Shown here: positions 32,269-43,919 of the stretch, piece by piece
How positions within the stretch are numbered: position 1 is the stretch's first letter
How the letters are laid out: each line of letters starts with the position of its first letter
Assembly (NCBI RefSeq): GCF_000003195.3
Contig: NC_012873.2
Coordinates: 46,967,166-47,031,165, forward strand
Reading direction: 5' to 3'
Source of the DNA: Sorghum bicolor
Lineage: Eukaryota; Streptophyta; Magnoliopsida; Poales; Poaceae
Length of the DNA stretch: 64,000 bases
Notes under the pieces: model-generated
Database searches by the model: none
The model's input: the letters and a program-made list of their open reading frames with translations, nothing else
Told to the model about the DNA's origin: nothing
Program-made: the position numbers and the translations under genes

Positions 32269-32658
32269 ATGGCAACTCAAGCTAAGCAGATTTTCTATTT
32301 GCCAGATAATAAGCATGGCCAAAACTGGAAGCTTGTACAAACTTTTAAGCATCAGCATTTATACAATGTGGCTGAACAAGATGCAAGTACTGCTGTGCCG
32401 TATCAACAGACAGAGTGCATTGAGGAGAATGGGAGGAGGCCAGAAATAAATCACAATTTACCTGACCTACCTTTGGACCGAGTTGATGAAGATCGCCAAG
32501 TTGTTGCTGGTACTGAAGTTTCTCAAATTATGAGGGAAAATCCACGTATTGCTGAAGATGGTGAATCGTCTAGTGATGAGATAGAGGACGACACGGTTAG
32601 GGAGTATTTCAGTGATAATGAAGTTGCCCCTTTGGAGGTAGATAGCGATGATGAGTAG
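32269..32658 (+). pseudogene. 3' end of a CACTA TNP2-like transposase
   Basis: 130 codons including the stop. The start reads as the end of the C-terminal region found in plant TNP2 proteins (MATQAKQIFYLPDNKHGQNW, then KHQHLYNV) and is followed by an acidic tail (SSDEIEDDTVREYFSDN) ending in TAG. The N-terminal transposase core is absent because the sequence upstream is LTR. The Met at 32269 is internal to the original protein. Confidence 0.7.
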
Positions 32659-32929
32659 TGTGCAAGGATATGCCATTGTGTGCATGTACCTGTGAACTTA
32701 TGTTAATGTGGCATGTACTGTGTTTGTGAACTTAAGTCATTGTGACATGTACCTATGAACTTGAATCATGTGTGTGATCTGTCCAATTTACTATGAATGT
32801 GATATAAGTCAAATGTTGTAAAAACTCCAGATGACTGTGAATGAGATTTGCAGATGACTGTGAGTGAGAAGAAATTAGGCTTGAAAATACAAAGAAATGG
32901 TGTCCAAATTGACAAAAAAATTGAGGCCA

Positions 32930-33000
32930 GTCGGAGCTGGGCTCGAACCTGGGACCTCCAGCATCACGGCCTCTAGAGTTACCACTGCGCTAGTACTCGT
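32930..33000 (-). ncRNA. tRNA-like sequence with pol III A and B boxes
   Basis: On the minus strand TAGCGCAGTGG (32992-32982) matches the A-box consensus TRGCNNAGNGG, and GGTTCGAGCCC (32949-32939) matches the B-box consensus GGTTCGANNCC, 32 bp apart. The order and spacing are those of a tRNA or tRNA-derived SINE head. The flanking bases do not form a convincing acceptor stem, so it is not a functional tRNA gene. It lies between the two CACTA genes, antisense to them. Confidence 0.5.
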
Positions 33001-33414
33001 GAGTTCGACAAAGCAAAGGAAACAATTCTTTTGAAGGAATTCAATTGCTTCATGGGGCCAGTAACATTAACCCCTTCACATCCCGCATCCACCCCTTCAC
33101 GTCGCTATAATTCACCCATTAACCGCATCCACCCACCCTCACATCGGCTAAGAAGAAGACCCACCGCTCCGCCTTCTGCCGCCTCCACCGCTCAGACAAA
33201 ACCCTAGGCCTCCCCGTCCCCGTCCCTCGTCCTCGCCGCTGCCCAGGATGGCGAAACAAGGTAAGAGGCACTGCGTGAGGAACCCAAACACGGGGAAGTT
33301 TGTTCCTTCCCCATCCGCCGTGGCCACTATGCAGACCAAGGCTGTGGAGGCGTCGAAGTATCAGGCCGTGGAGGCATCGAAGGAGAAGGCCACACCGGCT
33401 AAGAAGGCGGTCGC

Positions 33415-34694
33415 TGTTGGGTATTTTAAACGCAAACAGAAAAATCGGCAAGCGCACGGATACTGATGTAGCTTTCACCCGGGAGTATTCCAGAGTATCG
33501 ATTTTCCACAGAGAACGTGAGTGTACTAATTAAGATCCAAGATCCCCCAAAGATAACTATATGAATATTTTTGGTGGGAAGAGAGGAAGTTTCCTGAGAG
33601 TTCTCTAGTTGATCTAAGAATCAAGAATTACTTCAAGATTATCTATATCGGGACATCAGAACACTAACCACAGAAAGAGATGAGAAGGGGGCTAGGAAGC
33701 TCCGACTACGGTCCTACAAACACCGATCCGAACGAGGTGGAATACGTCGACCGATAGAGCTGTCACTACCCTAGGGCTACCACAAGAATCCGCAGGATTG
33801 GGTGCAATTCCAGGTAATCGCAAGACTAAACACCACGTCTAATCAATTAATTACTACTCTAATGTTTCAAAGACTAGAACACTTGATGCAAGCGAGAATC
33901 CAATAAATAACTTGAATGTAAATAAAAGTAATTAGAGAACTCAGGAGTTATGAATTGAAGAACCTAGAGAACGATGAAGAACGAACCAGATGCTGCAAAA
34001 GTACAATGTTGAGGAAGATCCGACAGATCTGGCTCCTCCTCCGCTCTCCTCTTCTCTCTCCCTATTTTCTAGATTACAACTAGAACTAACTAGAACTAGA
34101 ACTAGAGGAACTAGAACTAGAACTAGATGAACTAGAACTAGATCTAGATGAACTAGAGGTAGAACTAGAAGAACTAGAGGGATCCTCTCTACTTGGATGA
34201 AGAATTGAAACCCTAACTTTGATTCTGTAGAAGAGGTATGATCTCTAGGGGCCAGGGGGCCTTGCTTATATAGTCTTTTCAAATGAATCTGGGCCGTCGG
34301 ATCAAACCGACATTGATCTTGTGGTTTTCCTTGAAGTATTAGGTCGGTGGAGCATGATCCCCGAACTTCACCCTGATTGGTCCAGGGGGGAGGGCGGGCG
34401 CCCAGTAAGGGAGGGCGGGCGCCCAGTGCCCAACTCCGTCACGTCTCCCGTTCGCTCCCGTGGCTTCTGGACTCTTCTAGATGGTAGATAATTGCGCGTC
34501 AAGTTAATATCTCTATGTAAACCCGACGAGTGGGCCTTTCTTCCGTATTTCCTGATAACCCCCTTCAGAAATAGACAAACACCAAAACTCTTGTAATTCT
34601 GTCAGATAAAACCCTAAGTCAAGGTGTTGATTCCATTTAGATCCTTTTCCATGATTAGTTGATAGTTAAATGTGAGCATTAAGGACCGTCAACA
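33415..34694 (-). repeat. 3' LTR of element 2
   Basis: 1280 bp, TGTTGGG...CAACA, nearly identical to 39066-40324 apart from a 21-bp tandem copy near 34405. A short AACTAGAACTAGA-type repeat lies at about 34078-34175. Confidence 0.92.
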
Positions 34695-36893
34695 AGCTCC
34701 CCCAAGCTTAACCTTTGCTCGTCCCTGAGCAAAGATGAACTTAAGAGTTTCTGCAGTGGTTTCATGCCTTAAAGATATACATGCGTTCAAACAAGATCTC
34801 ATCTCTGGGTTAGGGTAAACTGTTAAGATTTAAACTTACTCATATTACCTTTCACCATGGGGCTTGTAACCGTCACTTGTGTCTTGAGCAGTTAAAAGAT
34901 AGAATGGTCTAGTCAAGCACCATGTCTCTTGTTCTTCGATTAACTATAGCTCTGGAGTTTTTGCAGATTTTCAAATAAAACTCAGAGATTCCTTGTATGA
35001 CTCTCTCTAGTCTCTCTTTTGTGGTATTTCTGATCCTTACCAAGGCAGTAATGGTGTATGCCTTTTCTCAAAGTATGTGGTATTTTTGGTATGAGGCATA
35101 GTGGCATTGCCTTCTCTCTCACCCTACTCTAATAAGGTTTTGATATCTGGAGCTCATAGGTGGGAGACAGCTAATACATACTTACAAGACATTTATTGCA
35201 TAGTCAAACCATGGATCCAGAAGAACAAGTCAATAAGTCAAATCAAGATGTGCATGTGTGGCGAATGAATGGTGTATGGTGATGATGGTGATAACAATGG
35301 TGGAAGTCTAATTCTACTTATGCTCTTTTGAGGGGATACATACCTTTCTTGCTCTTTTGAAACTTTTTGAGGAGAATGAGATGCTCTATATTTTCTTTTT
35401 CTTTTCTCTCAGGTGGGTATCTTGTACCCCTAATTCTACTATCGGACACTTGTCTATTTTTACCTCTCGTCTCACTTTTTCTTTTCTTCGAGGTTCCGGG
35501 CACTTGCCCCTTTTTATTTCCTCGTATTCTTTCTTTTTTTTCTTTCTTCTTTTTTTAGAGCACTCATCTCCTGAAATAATATAGCAAGTGGTAGTAACAA
35601 GATAACTTGAGCATTTATTTCACAGGGGAAAAACATAAATGTTTTTGGCTATTCTCTCCCGGATTAGGAGTAGAATATTTTTGGGTGGTTCTGGAGATGG
35701 AAATGGGTGGATATATGTGGATGCGTACTTCCGGAGTAGAAGCAGCATGTGTGAGTGAACGTGCAAGTGAATCTTGACTTAACCACATGACAAGCTCCTA
35801 AGGGTCTACACAGCTTGACCACACTCAATGCTCATAAGCAGTAAAAAGTAAATGTGTGGTTCATAGTCTAACAAGCATGTATATATGGCTGTGGTAGGAA
35901 TTTAAACTCTCATCATACAGAAACTCATCATGCAATATTTTAAAGATTTTTAAAGATAAAATTCTCCAGAATTCTAGCATCTCTAGGAACAGATAAATAG
36001 CAGCTCAACCTTTCCATATCATATCCGTTAACAACTTAGACTTTAGATCAAGTACTCTTCCCACAAGTTCAGGTTTAGAGCAGATCTTAATTCATAACAG
36101 TCATGCCTAAACTTGAGAGAGATTTCAATTTTGAGAACTAGTCATGGCAGAGAACTATTCATTATTTCCATATGAGAGCTTATCACGAGGGTTCATAGCA
36201 AACTTTATTTATTTATTTATTTAGCAAACTAAGCAAAGACATATATAAGCACAAAATCTTTATTTGGGTTTTTATGATTATGCATCTTTTTATTATTTGA
36301 GTAAAGTATAAAGATGAGTAGAACACTTAGCTGGATAAATGGGGGTGCTCTCCCCCAAGCTAGATTTTGACGTAATTCCTTGTGATGTAGCTAGCAGGTG
36401 GCGGAGGTGTATTTGAATGTCGGCAGCACTCTGACAGTGATTAAGATGTCCTCCGTCTGCTAGTCTTCTTTGATCCTTGAATTCTATGGAGCTCAAATAG
36501 ACAACAAAGCTTTGTGGAACTTGTTAAGTGTTAGCATAAATATCTAGCCTTTATCATGTTGAGCCTCCTCAATAAATGTTACACTCTTTAGTAGGATCAT
36601 AAATTTATTTTTATATTTTAATTTTTATAGGACAGGAATATATATATATATATATTTTATTTTTATGCCACCACAGTGAATGTACTTATGGGTTTTATGC
36701 CATGAGCATACCCACATGGAGCTTACTATTTTTAACATTTTTATTTTCTTTTCAAGATGATATGAACCTGATTCACTAAGCAAACTATTTTAAAATAATT
36801 GAAAGGAAAAAGATAACTACCAAGTTTACCTCTTGGCAAGGCGTTCGGTGTTTTTAAGTCCTCCGAACGGGACTCTCCGTTTCCTGAGTTATT
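34695..36893 (-). other. Non-coding 3' region of element 2
   Basis: About 2.2 kb without coding potential between the protease relic and the 3' LTR. It is collinear with 55864-58056 in the related copy, including the CTCCCCCAAGCTT block beside the LTR and a second GCTCTCCCCCAAGCTA block at about 36350. A TATATATATATA run lies near 36641. Confidence 0.7.
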
Positions 36894-37301
36894 CTAGGAT
36901 TCGCTGGATGGCGTAGTCGGTGGTTCCGACGGTGCTTCCTCTTCGTGTATAACTATCTTCTCTTTCCACACCTGACTCGGTGCTACGGTCTCCTCAGGAC
37001 AGTTCTGTTCAAGTTGTATGTCTTCAGACCTTACAACTTCTCCTTCATAGTCTACCCATCCATCCTTGATGATTTGCCTCCTCTGGTTGCGGTTGCGTCG
37101 TCGTCTTCTTGTCCTGACCTGCTTAGAGTCTTCAACTATATAGTTAGGGTCAGTAAAACAGTGGCGTACCTTCTCTGAGGGGAAGTGCATGTGGACTTCT
37201 CTGGTTCCAATGTATATGATTGCTTTAACGGTGCTGAGGAACGGTCTCCCAAGGATGATGGGTGGATCATACTCGTCTTCTCCCATGTCTATAACCTTCA
37301 A
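36894..37301 (-). pseudogene. Second protease-like domain remnant of element 2
   Basis: Minus-strand reading with VIDMGEDEYDPPIILGRPFL, the closing part of the second retropepsin-like domain, followed by an Arg-rich and acidic tail to a stop at 36894. It corresponds to the C-terminus of the frame at 51431-53455. A frameshift separates it from the preceding part at about 37290. Confidence 0.75.
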
Positions 37302-37977
37302 CCTTTTGGAATGTCTGATCTGCCATCTGGAGCTGAATGTATGTCGGTTCTAGGGGCATGGTTCCGAATAGGAGCTGAGAGGTGACTGGGTCGTCCTTTT
37401 TGGTCAGGGACGGTGACTTAAGTCGACGATCTTGACCTCCTTGAACTGCAGTGACCATCTTAGCTGACTCGGTCCACATTTGCTTGTTCCTGTTCCTCCT
37501 ATTGATCCTCTTCCTCGGTTCATGTTGGGATTGCTCTGAGATTTGTGTAGTCTTGTTCTTGAAGGAAAACGTCTCCTTCCTCCCCTTGACGTAGAGACTG
37601 ATCTTGGCAGCACTAGCGTAAATGACAGCTCCCGAGGTGTTTAGGAATGGCCTCCCTAGGATGATGGGTGCCCTCTCATCAGTAACAGTCTCTATCACCA
37701 TGAAGTCTGCTGGAGCATACAAGGTACCAACTCGGAGGAGGTTCTTCAATATTCCCTTTGGGAAACTTGGTGTACGATCTGCAGGCTGCAAGCACACGGT
37801 TGTTTCTAGTAAAGGATGTGTAAAGAATTTTTCATAGAGTACCCTGGGCATAATGTTGACACTGGAGCCAAAGTCGCAGAGTGCTTCTGGGAAGTCCACC
37901 ATGCCGATGGAGATCGGGATGACGGGGCATCCTGGGTTGTCTCTCTTGACCGGCAGAAGGTCAGTAATTACTTCCAC
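37267..37977 (-). pseudogene. First protease domain and deleted second active site, element 2
   Basis: Reads the first retropepsin-like domain (ALCDFGSSVNIMP active site, IILGRPFL closing motif) and an Arg-rich linker. Compared with 51431-53455 it has lost about 34 residues that contain the DTGSG active site of the second domain (near 37395) and about 20 more near 37300 with a change of frame. Upstream, a deletion brings sequence matching 53085-53130 next to this region at about 38000, removing the rest of gag. Confidence 0.8.
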
Positions 37978-38129
37978 AACGGGGTTGCTCCAGTAGTTAT
38001 GTCCTCAAGCATCTCAGGGCAGTGATTGCCTGAATGTCCAGTATCTCCAGTGTGTTTGTGCTCGTAAATCTAGGTTCTTCACTAGGTGGAGTCTGGGAGT
38101 TGTAAAAGTCCTTCATATTTTACTCGAAG

Positions 38130-39065
38130 TGTACCTGCTCATAGACAAGGTAGAGATCAAGTGCATGGGCCCTGTTGGTGGAAAACACCAACAGAACCAA
38201 AAGTGTATTTGTTCTTCTCTAACCTTAAGCATAGGGAGCAAGACAAAGTTGATGGATAATAAGATTATGAGTGTAGTATTTAAAACATTTGTCAGATCAG
38301 ATCACTCAACCTAATGGAAAGATAATCTATCTATATTTATGTTTCGTTTATATCTTCCAAAGATTGAATGTGCAACATTTTAGCTTATATGATTAGGAGT
38401 GTGGAATCATAAAGGTGGAAAGACTAAACATATTGAATCGACTGGGTTGGTTATCTATAATTGTAAATCATACATGTTTGTCTCTTTTATTCATGTGAAC
38501 GCCAGAACCAAAGAGAAGCTTATAAAAGTGATAGTCAAGTACCTTAAGATGTACCTTACTTGAAGAGTGATGGTACAGTGTCACCTTGTGGAAGCTTTCC
38601 TTTCTTAGCGGTTGTGCATCGTGTTTGTGGCACCCTCCATGGATCATCTCTTGTGAGCTATGCCTTCCTTGTGTAAATTGTTAAACTTCATGTCTCTCTC
38701 TCTTTATCTCCAATGTGAGTTTATCTCAGGACTTTCTAGGTCGATATTGAAAGTTTTCCTGCAGGGGTTAGTCCAACAAAATATCCAATATCTACTATAG
38801 CATACTATTGGCTCAAAAATCAACCTAGACACCATGTCTAATTTGATTTAGAAGGGCATTTTAACCTAAGCATCATGCTTAATTTAAAATCCTTTGGAAG
38901 TAAGAGCATAATTCCTAAACTAAGCACCATGCTTAATCAAGAGATAAATGAAACTACTCCAAACCTAGACATATACTAAAGCAAATAAAGGTAGCATGAG
39001 AGCATTTATAGAGATCTACTCAAGTGGAGATAAAGTAGTGTGATTACTATTTAACAAATTGAGCA
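38130..39065. other. Unassigned 5' internal part of element 2
   Basis: AT-rich and unlike the matching part of the related copies. It contains TGTTGGTGGAAAACACCAACA at about 38173, a short inverted repeat that resembles an LTR start, and a CCAACA at about 38778; a further solo LTR may be inserted here. Not resolved. Confidence 0.35.
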
Positions 39066-40324
39066 TGTTGGGTATTTTAAACGCAAACAGAAAAATCCGC
39101 AAGCGCACGGATACCGATGTAGCTTTCACCCGGGAGTATTCCAGAGTATCGATTTTCCACAGAGAACTTGAGTGTACTAATTAAGATCCAAGATCGCCCA
39201 AGGATAACTATATGAATATTTTTGGTGGGAAGAGAGGAAGTTTCCTGAGAGTTCTCTAGTTGATCTAAGAATCAAGAATTACTTCAAGATTATCTATATC
39301 GGGACATCAGAACACTAACCACAGAAAGAGATGAGAAGGGGGCTAGGAAGCTCCGACTACGGTCCTACAAACACCGATCCGAACGAGGTGGAATACGTCG
39401 ACCGATAGGGCTGTCACTACCCTAGGGCTACCACAAGAATCCGCAGGATTGGGTTCAATTCCAGGTAATCGCAAGACTAAACACCACGTCTAATCTATTA
39501 ATTACTACTCTAATGTTTCAAAGACTAGAGCACTTGATGCAAGCGGGAATCCAATAAATAACTTGAATGTAAATAAAAGTAATTAGAGAACTCAGGAGTT
39601 ATGAATTGAAGAACCTGGAGAACGATGAAGAACGAACCAGATGCTGCAAAAGTACAATATTGAGGAAGATCCGACAGATCCGGCTCCTCCTCCGCTCTCC
39701 TCTTCTCTCTCCCTATTTTCTAGATTACAACTAGAACTAACTAGAACTAGAACTAGAGGAACTAGAACTAGAACTAGATGAACTAGAACTAGATCTAGAT
39801 GAACTAGAGGTAGAACTAGAAGAACTAGAGGGATCCTCTCTACTTGGATGAAGAATTGAAACCCTAACTTTGATTGTGTAGAAGAGGTATGATCTCCAGG
39901 GGCCAGGGGGCCTTGCTTATATAGTCTTTTCAAATGAATCTGGGCCGTCGGATCAAACCGACATTGATCATGTGGTTTTCCTTGAAGTATTAGGTCGGTG
40001 GAGCATGATCCCCGAACTTCACCCTGATTGGTCCAGGGGGGAGGGCGGGCGCCCAGTGCCCGATTCCGTCACGTCTCCCGTTCGCTCGCGTGGCTTCTGG
40101 ACTCTTCTAGATGGTAGATAATTGCGCGTCAAGTTAATATCTCTATGTAAACCCGACGTGTGGGCCTTTCTTCCGTATTTCCTGATAACCCCCTGCAGAA
40201 ATAGACAAACACCAAAACTCGTGGAATTCTGTCAGATAAAACCCTAAGTCAAGGTGTTGATTCCATTTAGATCCTTTTCCATGATTAGTTGATAGTTAAA
40301 TGTGAGCATTAAGGACCGTCAACA
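39066..40324 (-). repeat. 5' LTR of element 2
   Basis: 1259 bp, partner of 33415-34694. Followed by GTCGC and the resumed coding sequence of the CACTA gene. Confidence 0.92.
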
Positions 40325-41449
40325 GTCGCGCCGGCATTGAAGGAGAAGGTCGGGTCGTCTTTGAAGAAGAAGGCCGTGCCCGATTTGAAGAAGGCGGCTC
40401 CGGCTCCGGCTTCAAAGGATTCTGTGGCGTCGAGCAATGACTTGGTCTAGTTGTGCTGCACCTGTTTCGAAGGAGGTCACATGTGTGAGAACTGGCTGTA
40501 CGGCAAAGGGTCGGCCTGCATTCCGCGGAGCGCCCCTTGTGTGCAAAGTGGCTGCAGTGGCCTTGAGGTAATCCCTTAGTTTCATTCAGTTCATGAGAGA
40601 TTTTTCAAATGATACACTACCTGTGCTGTTCTGCCATACATGTATTTAGTTCATGAGTTAATAATGTTTTGTTCTGAATCATCGAGCTAAGTGATAGAAA
40701 TAGTATAAGTTGTGAACGATTGTCCTGATAGAAATAGCAGAACTGTTAGTTTGTTTAAATACATAATTCTGAAATTTCATATGCCTAAGTTTCTGTTCAT
40801 ATGCCTAAATAAATCTGTTAGTTTATGTCTTATGTCCTAATTAAATATGTTAGCTAATGTCTTATGTCTTATGTTGCATATATAAATAGGGACATCAGAT
40901 CAGTCAACCCACCCTTATGGAGGCCCTCACTAATGTGGTCGCTAAACCCTTAATGAAGAATATCAAGGCTCTGGCTTGGAAGATTGATGACCTCAAAGAA
41001 CAGGTTGATCGCAACAACGGCCTCAACAGCAAGATCGATGCTATCAGTGCGGACCTGCATGCCCTAGCAGAGAAGGTGGCCGACCTCAAGAAGTGATGTG
41101 ATCGCACCGGCCAACCTCAAGATGGCTGACAAGGTGGCTGACTTTTGGTGATGATGTTTATCTGGTCCTGGTATATGTTAAGTAGCTTTTGGTGATGTGG
41201 TGATGTATGGACACCAAGTGATGAAATATTATGATATGTAGCTTGTGGTGCCGATGTGTTCTGAACACCAAGTAATGTCAGTTATGATGTGGTATGATTA
41301 TATATGTCTAATGTTAGAACGAAACTCACTGTCTGTTCATAAATGGGTGTTGCGAAGGCACTGAAATTTACTTTTTCAAACATAATATTAGTAATTCATT
41401 CCACTAATCTTTTCCAAACTATTATGTGCAAAATATATACAAATTTAAG

Positions 41450-41770
41450 TCAAATTTAAGTCAGAATTGAATAACTTTTAGTAATAAAGGAAGCAACCAC
41501 TAAAGAAATGGCAAACTTAAGTCATAATTGAACAACTTTCAGTAATAAAGCAAGAAACCACTAAAGAAATGACAAATTTAAGTCATACTTGAACAACTGT
41601 TAATAATAAAGCAAAAAACCACTAAAGAAATGACAAATTTAAGTCATACTTCAACAACTTTTTATAATAAAGAAAAAAACCACTAAAGAAATGACAAATT
41701 TAAGTCATACTTGAATAACTTTTAATAATAAAGCAAAAAAATATATACAAATTTAAGTCATACTTCCGCT
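41450..41770. repeat. Minisatellite of about 61 bp inside the CACTA element
   Basis: Five to six imperfect units, each with TTTAAGTCATACTTGAACAA, a TAATAAAG stretch and ACCACTAAAGAAATGACAAA. Unit starts are near 41453, 41514, 41576, 41638, 41699 and 41751. The last unit is shortened. Confidence 0.85.
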
Positions 41771-41937
41771 CTCGGATATAACTATTGACCTCGGCTCCTT
41801 CAACCTACGTGGCGCATAGAGGCACAACTTTCCACAACATAGAGGCACATCTTCGCCTGCATAGAGGCACAGCTTTCCACAACCTCGCCAACCCCTAGCA
41901 CATGTTAGGATCGCCCTTGCTTCTTCGCACTGTGGAA

Positions 41938-41939
41938 GC

Positions 41940-41979
<40 letters not shown>

Positions 41980-42075
41980 GTACTACTGCTACTACTGCTA
42001 CTACTACTACTGCTACTACTACTACTACTACTGCTACTACTACTAATACTACTACCACCACCACCACTACTACTA
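41938..42075. repeat. Compound triplet microsatellite (CTG)n/(CTA)n/(CCA)n
   Basis: An unbroken run of CTG units followed by mixed CTA/CTG and then CCA/CTA units. The leucine- or valine-rich frames across it are products of the repeat and not genes. Confidence 0.9.
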
Positions 42076-42589
42076 CCCTTGCTTCCTCACACTGTGGACA
42101 ATCTACTACTACTATGTGCTAAACACCGGAACAAGGCATGTCAGTTGGACCCATGATAGGAATGCCCTTACTTCGTCTTCACCTGTGGATGCTCTACTAC
42201 GTACTACTATGAGCTATAAACACCAAAACAAGCCATGTCAGTTGTAGGACCCATGATGGTAGCTTAGTTCTAGGTCATGAATGACAACAAGTTGTGATGA
42301 AAGCTAGATTCATTATGTGTACTACAGATAAATAATGATTGTTTATTTGAATGAGTGGTTACTGAACCTATTGTTGTGTAGGCTAGTTTGAAAGAATTAC
42401 ACTACTTTGAACCATTAATGGAATGCACAAATTTGAAGTACCATATACTTGTTTGATATTTGCTTTCACAATTTTGGTTGGGCCCCCACCAACATAATCT
42501 ATCGTTTAGTTTATGTTTGAGTAGATTACTGAATGTACAATTTATTTTTCACTCATCAACAATTTAATATGGAATTAACTATTTTTCAG

Positions 42590-43919
42590 TCGAAGTTTGA
42601 TATGGATGTAAATGCTGCTCCTGTGAGAAGGGCATGTGTGGCACAGCTGAAGAGAGCTGTTTGCCAGCAACGATATAGGCTAAAAAAGAAGTACTTTGAT
42701 CCTTATCCACTTCATTTGGTGGTGAAAAATTCTCCTTTGACATTCATGAGTGATGTAGAATGGAATAAACTTGTTGAACACTGGAAGGATGAGAAAAGAA
42801 TGGTAAGCTAATATCAATAATGGTCATTTCCAGTTTTACTTGTGAATCTCATGTGTGCCTAAGACCAGAACTCTGTTTCTGTAGTTGACTTGTGAGAAGA
42901 ACAAAGCAAACAGAGCTAAAGTGCAGTTCCACCAGACAACTGGTTCTCGCAGTTATGAAGCGCACATCATTCATTTGGTAAGTCCAATTTACTTAATGTT
43001 TCATTAAGACATATTGCTCTGTTATTCCTCTTAAAATTTAACTATGCGTTAAAACATCATCATTGTGATTTATTACTTGTTAGTTGAACTGAATGAAATA
43101 TGCAAACTGCTTACTCAATTTGATTGGATACTGCAAGCCTAAACAGAACAAGTTAACAAAAAATTATTAACTAGATAAAGATATGAAAATCTGCATTCCA
43201 AAAGTAATGTTGTTCTGCTGCTATCACTGTAATGCTGACAACAAAATCATTGTTCTTATTAGCACTAGTAATGCTCCTTCAAATACAATTATGGGACTTA
43301 GTACTCTGCTCACATATTTAGTTTCTATTTATTACTCAGGGGGAGAAATACAAAGATGCACCACCAGATGCACTTGACATGTTTAAAGAGATGCACAACA
43401 GCAAGAAGAAAGGCATTGCTCCAGCAGTACAATCTGCTATTGTAAGTAAACTATCAATTAGTAGACAAACAAATAAATTGGTTCGCATTGATCATTGACC
43501 GTCAATAATTTTTGCACTGCTAGGCTGAAATGGAGATGAAGATTGCTGAACCTGTTGAGGATGGCTGCGAACCAAAGTCTGTGAACGATGTCGTTTCTGA
43601 TTTTATTTGTGAAAAGACCAATAAGAACCAATTTCTTCATAATGTGGGGATCAAGAAAGGAGTGGGTGGTTCCAGTGCTGGAACTCGGCGCGAGCTAGAA
43701 GCGCAACTACTGATGGAGAAGCAAACCTCATCTGATCTTAGAGAACTTGTCAACGTTCAGCGCCAACAACTGGATGAGATGGTGAAGAAGCAGCAGACAG
43801 CAGAAGAAGAAAGGGCCAAGCATGATGAGGAGATGAAGCAAAGGCAAGTAGAGACTGATGCACTACTTAGGCGTTTGATGGCAATGATTCTAGGAGCTCA
43901 TGCAACACCGGTAAGGTGA
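42590..43919 (+). CDS. CACTA Transposase_24 (Ptta/En/Spm-type) protein, partial start
   Basis: Four exons in phase: 42590-42802, 42885-42977, 43340-43441, 43524-43919, each bounded by GT-AG sites. They join into 267 codons and a TGA without a break. The product shows the plant Ptta/En/Spm family pattern: RVRRACVAQLKRAVCQQRYRLKKKYF-like start (QLKRAVCQQRYRLKKKYFDP), EWNKLVEHW, KNKANRAKVQFHQTTGSRSY, and DALDMFKEMH. A C-terminal coiled coil rich in Gln, Glu and Lys follows. This is the CACTA DNA-binding accessory protein. An upstream exon is likely, as the first exon here starts at an acceptor without its own preferred ATG; an ATG at 42533 in the same frame is possible. It is intact, in contrast to the broken genes around it. 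Confidence 0.8.

Larger units (their letters stand above)
33415..40324 (-). mobile_element. Complete non-autonomous Gypsy element (element 2)
   Basis: 6910 bp with LTRs 33415-34694 (1280 bp) and 39066-40324 (1259 bp) and a perfect 5-bp target duplication GTCGC (33410-33414 and 40325-40329). The LTRs begin TGTTGGGTATTTTAAACGC and end GGACCGTCAACA; the left one has a 21-bp duplication around GGGCGGGCGCCC. A polypurine tract (CTTGGGGGAGCT on the minus strand) adjoins the left LTR, so the element reads on the minus strand. Only gag/protease relics are present; there is no reverse transcriptase or integrase. No primer site of the family's usual form is seen at the right LTR. Confidence 0.9.
33248..41096 (+). 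pseudogene. CACTA-borne Cys-rich/coiled-coil gene split by a Gypsy insertion
   Basis: The first exon starts at the ATG at 33248 and codes for a Lys/Ala-rich protein (MAKQGKRHCVRNPNTGKFVP). It is cut at 33414 by the element 33415-40324 and resumes at 40330 in the same frame when the element and one GTCGC copy are removed. A TAG lies at 40448-40450; the same frame then continues into a cysteine-rich segment (CCTCFEGGHMCENW, then CVQSGC) up to a donor after 40567. The next exon (40890-41096) is a coiled coil (ALAWKIDDLKEQVDRNNG) ending in TGA. No function is known to me. Its position between TNP2 and Transposase_24 suggests an accessory product of the CACTA element. It could also be a captured host gene. 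Confidence 0.5.

Noticed and set aside
32930..33000. A functional tRNA gene
   Set aside because: Internal boxes fit, but no acceptor stem can be paired and no anticodon arm is convincing.
41450..41770. Evenly spaced repeats as a CRISPR-like array
   Set aside because: Units are adjacent and similar over their whole length, with no unique spacers; this is a plant genome.
41753..42156. Val-, Ala- and Leu-rich frames on both strands
   Set aside because: They are translations of the CTG/CTA/CCA triplet tract.
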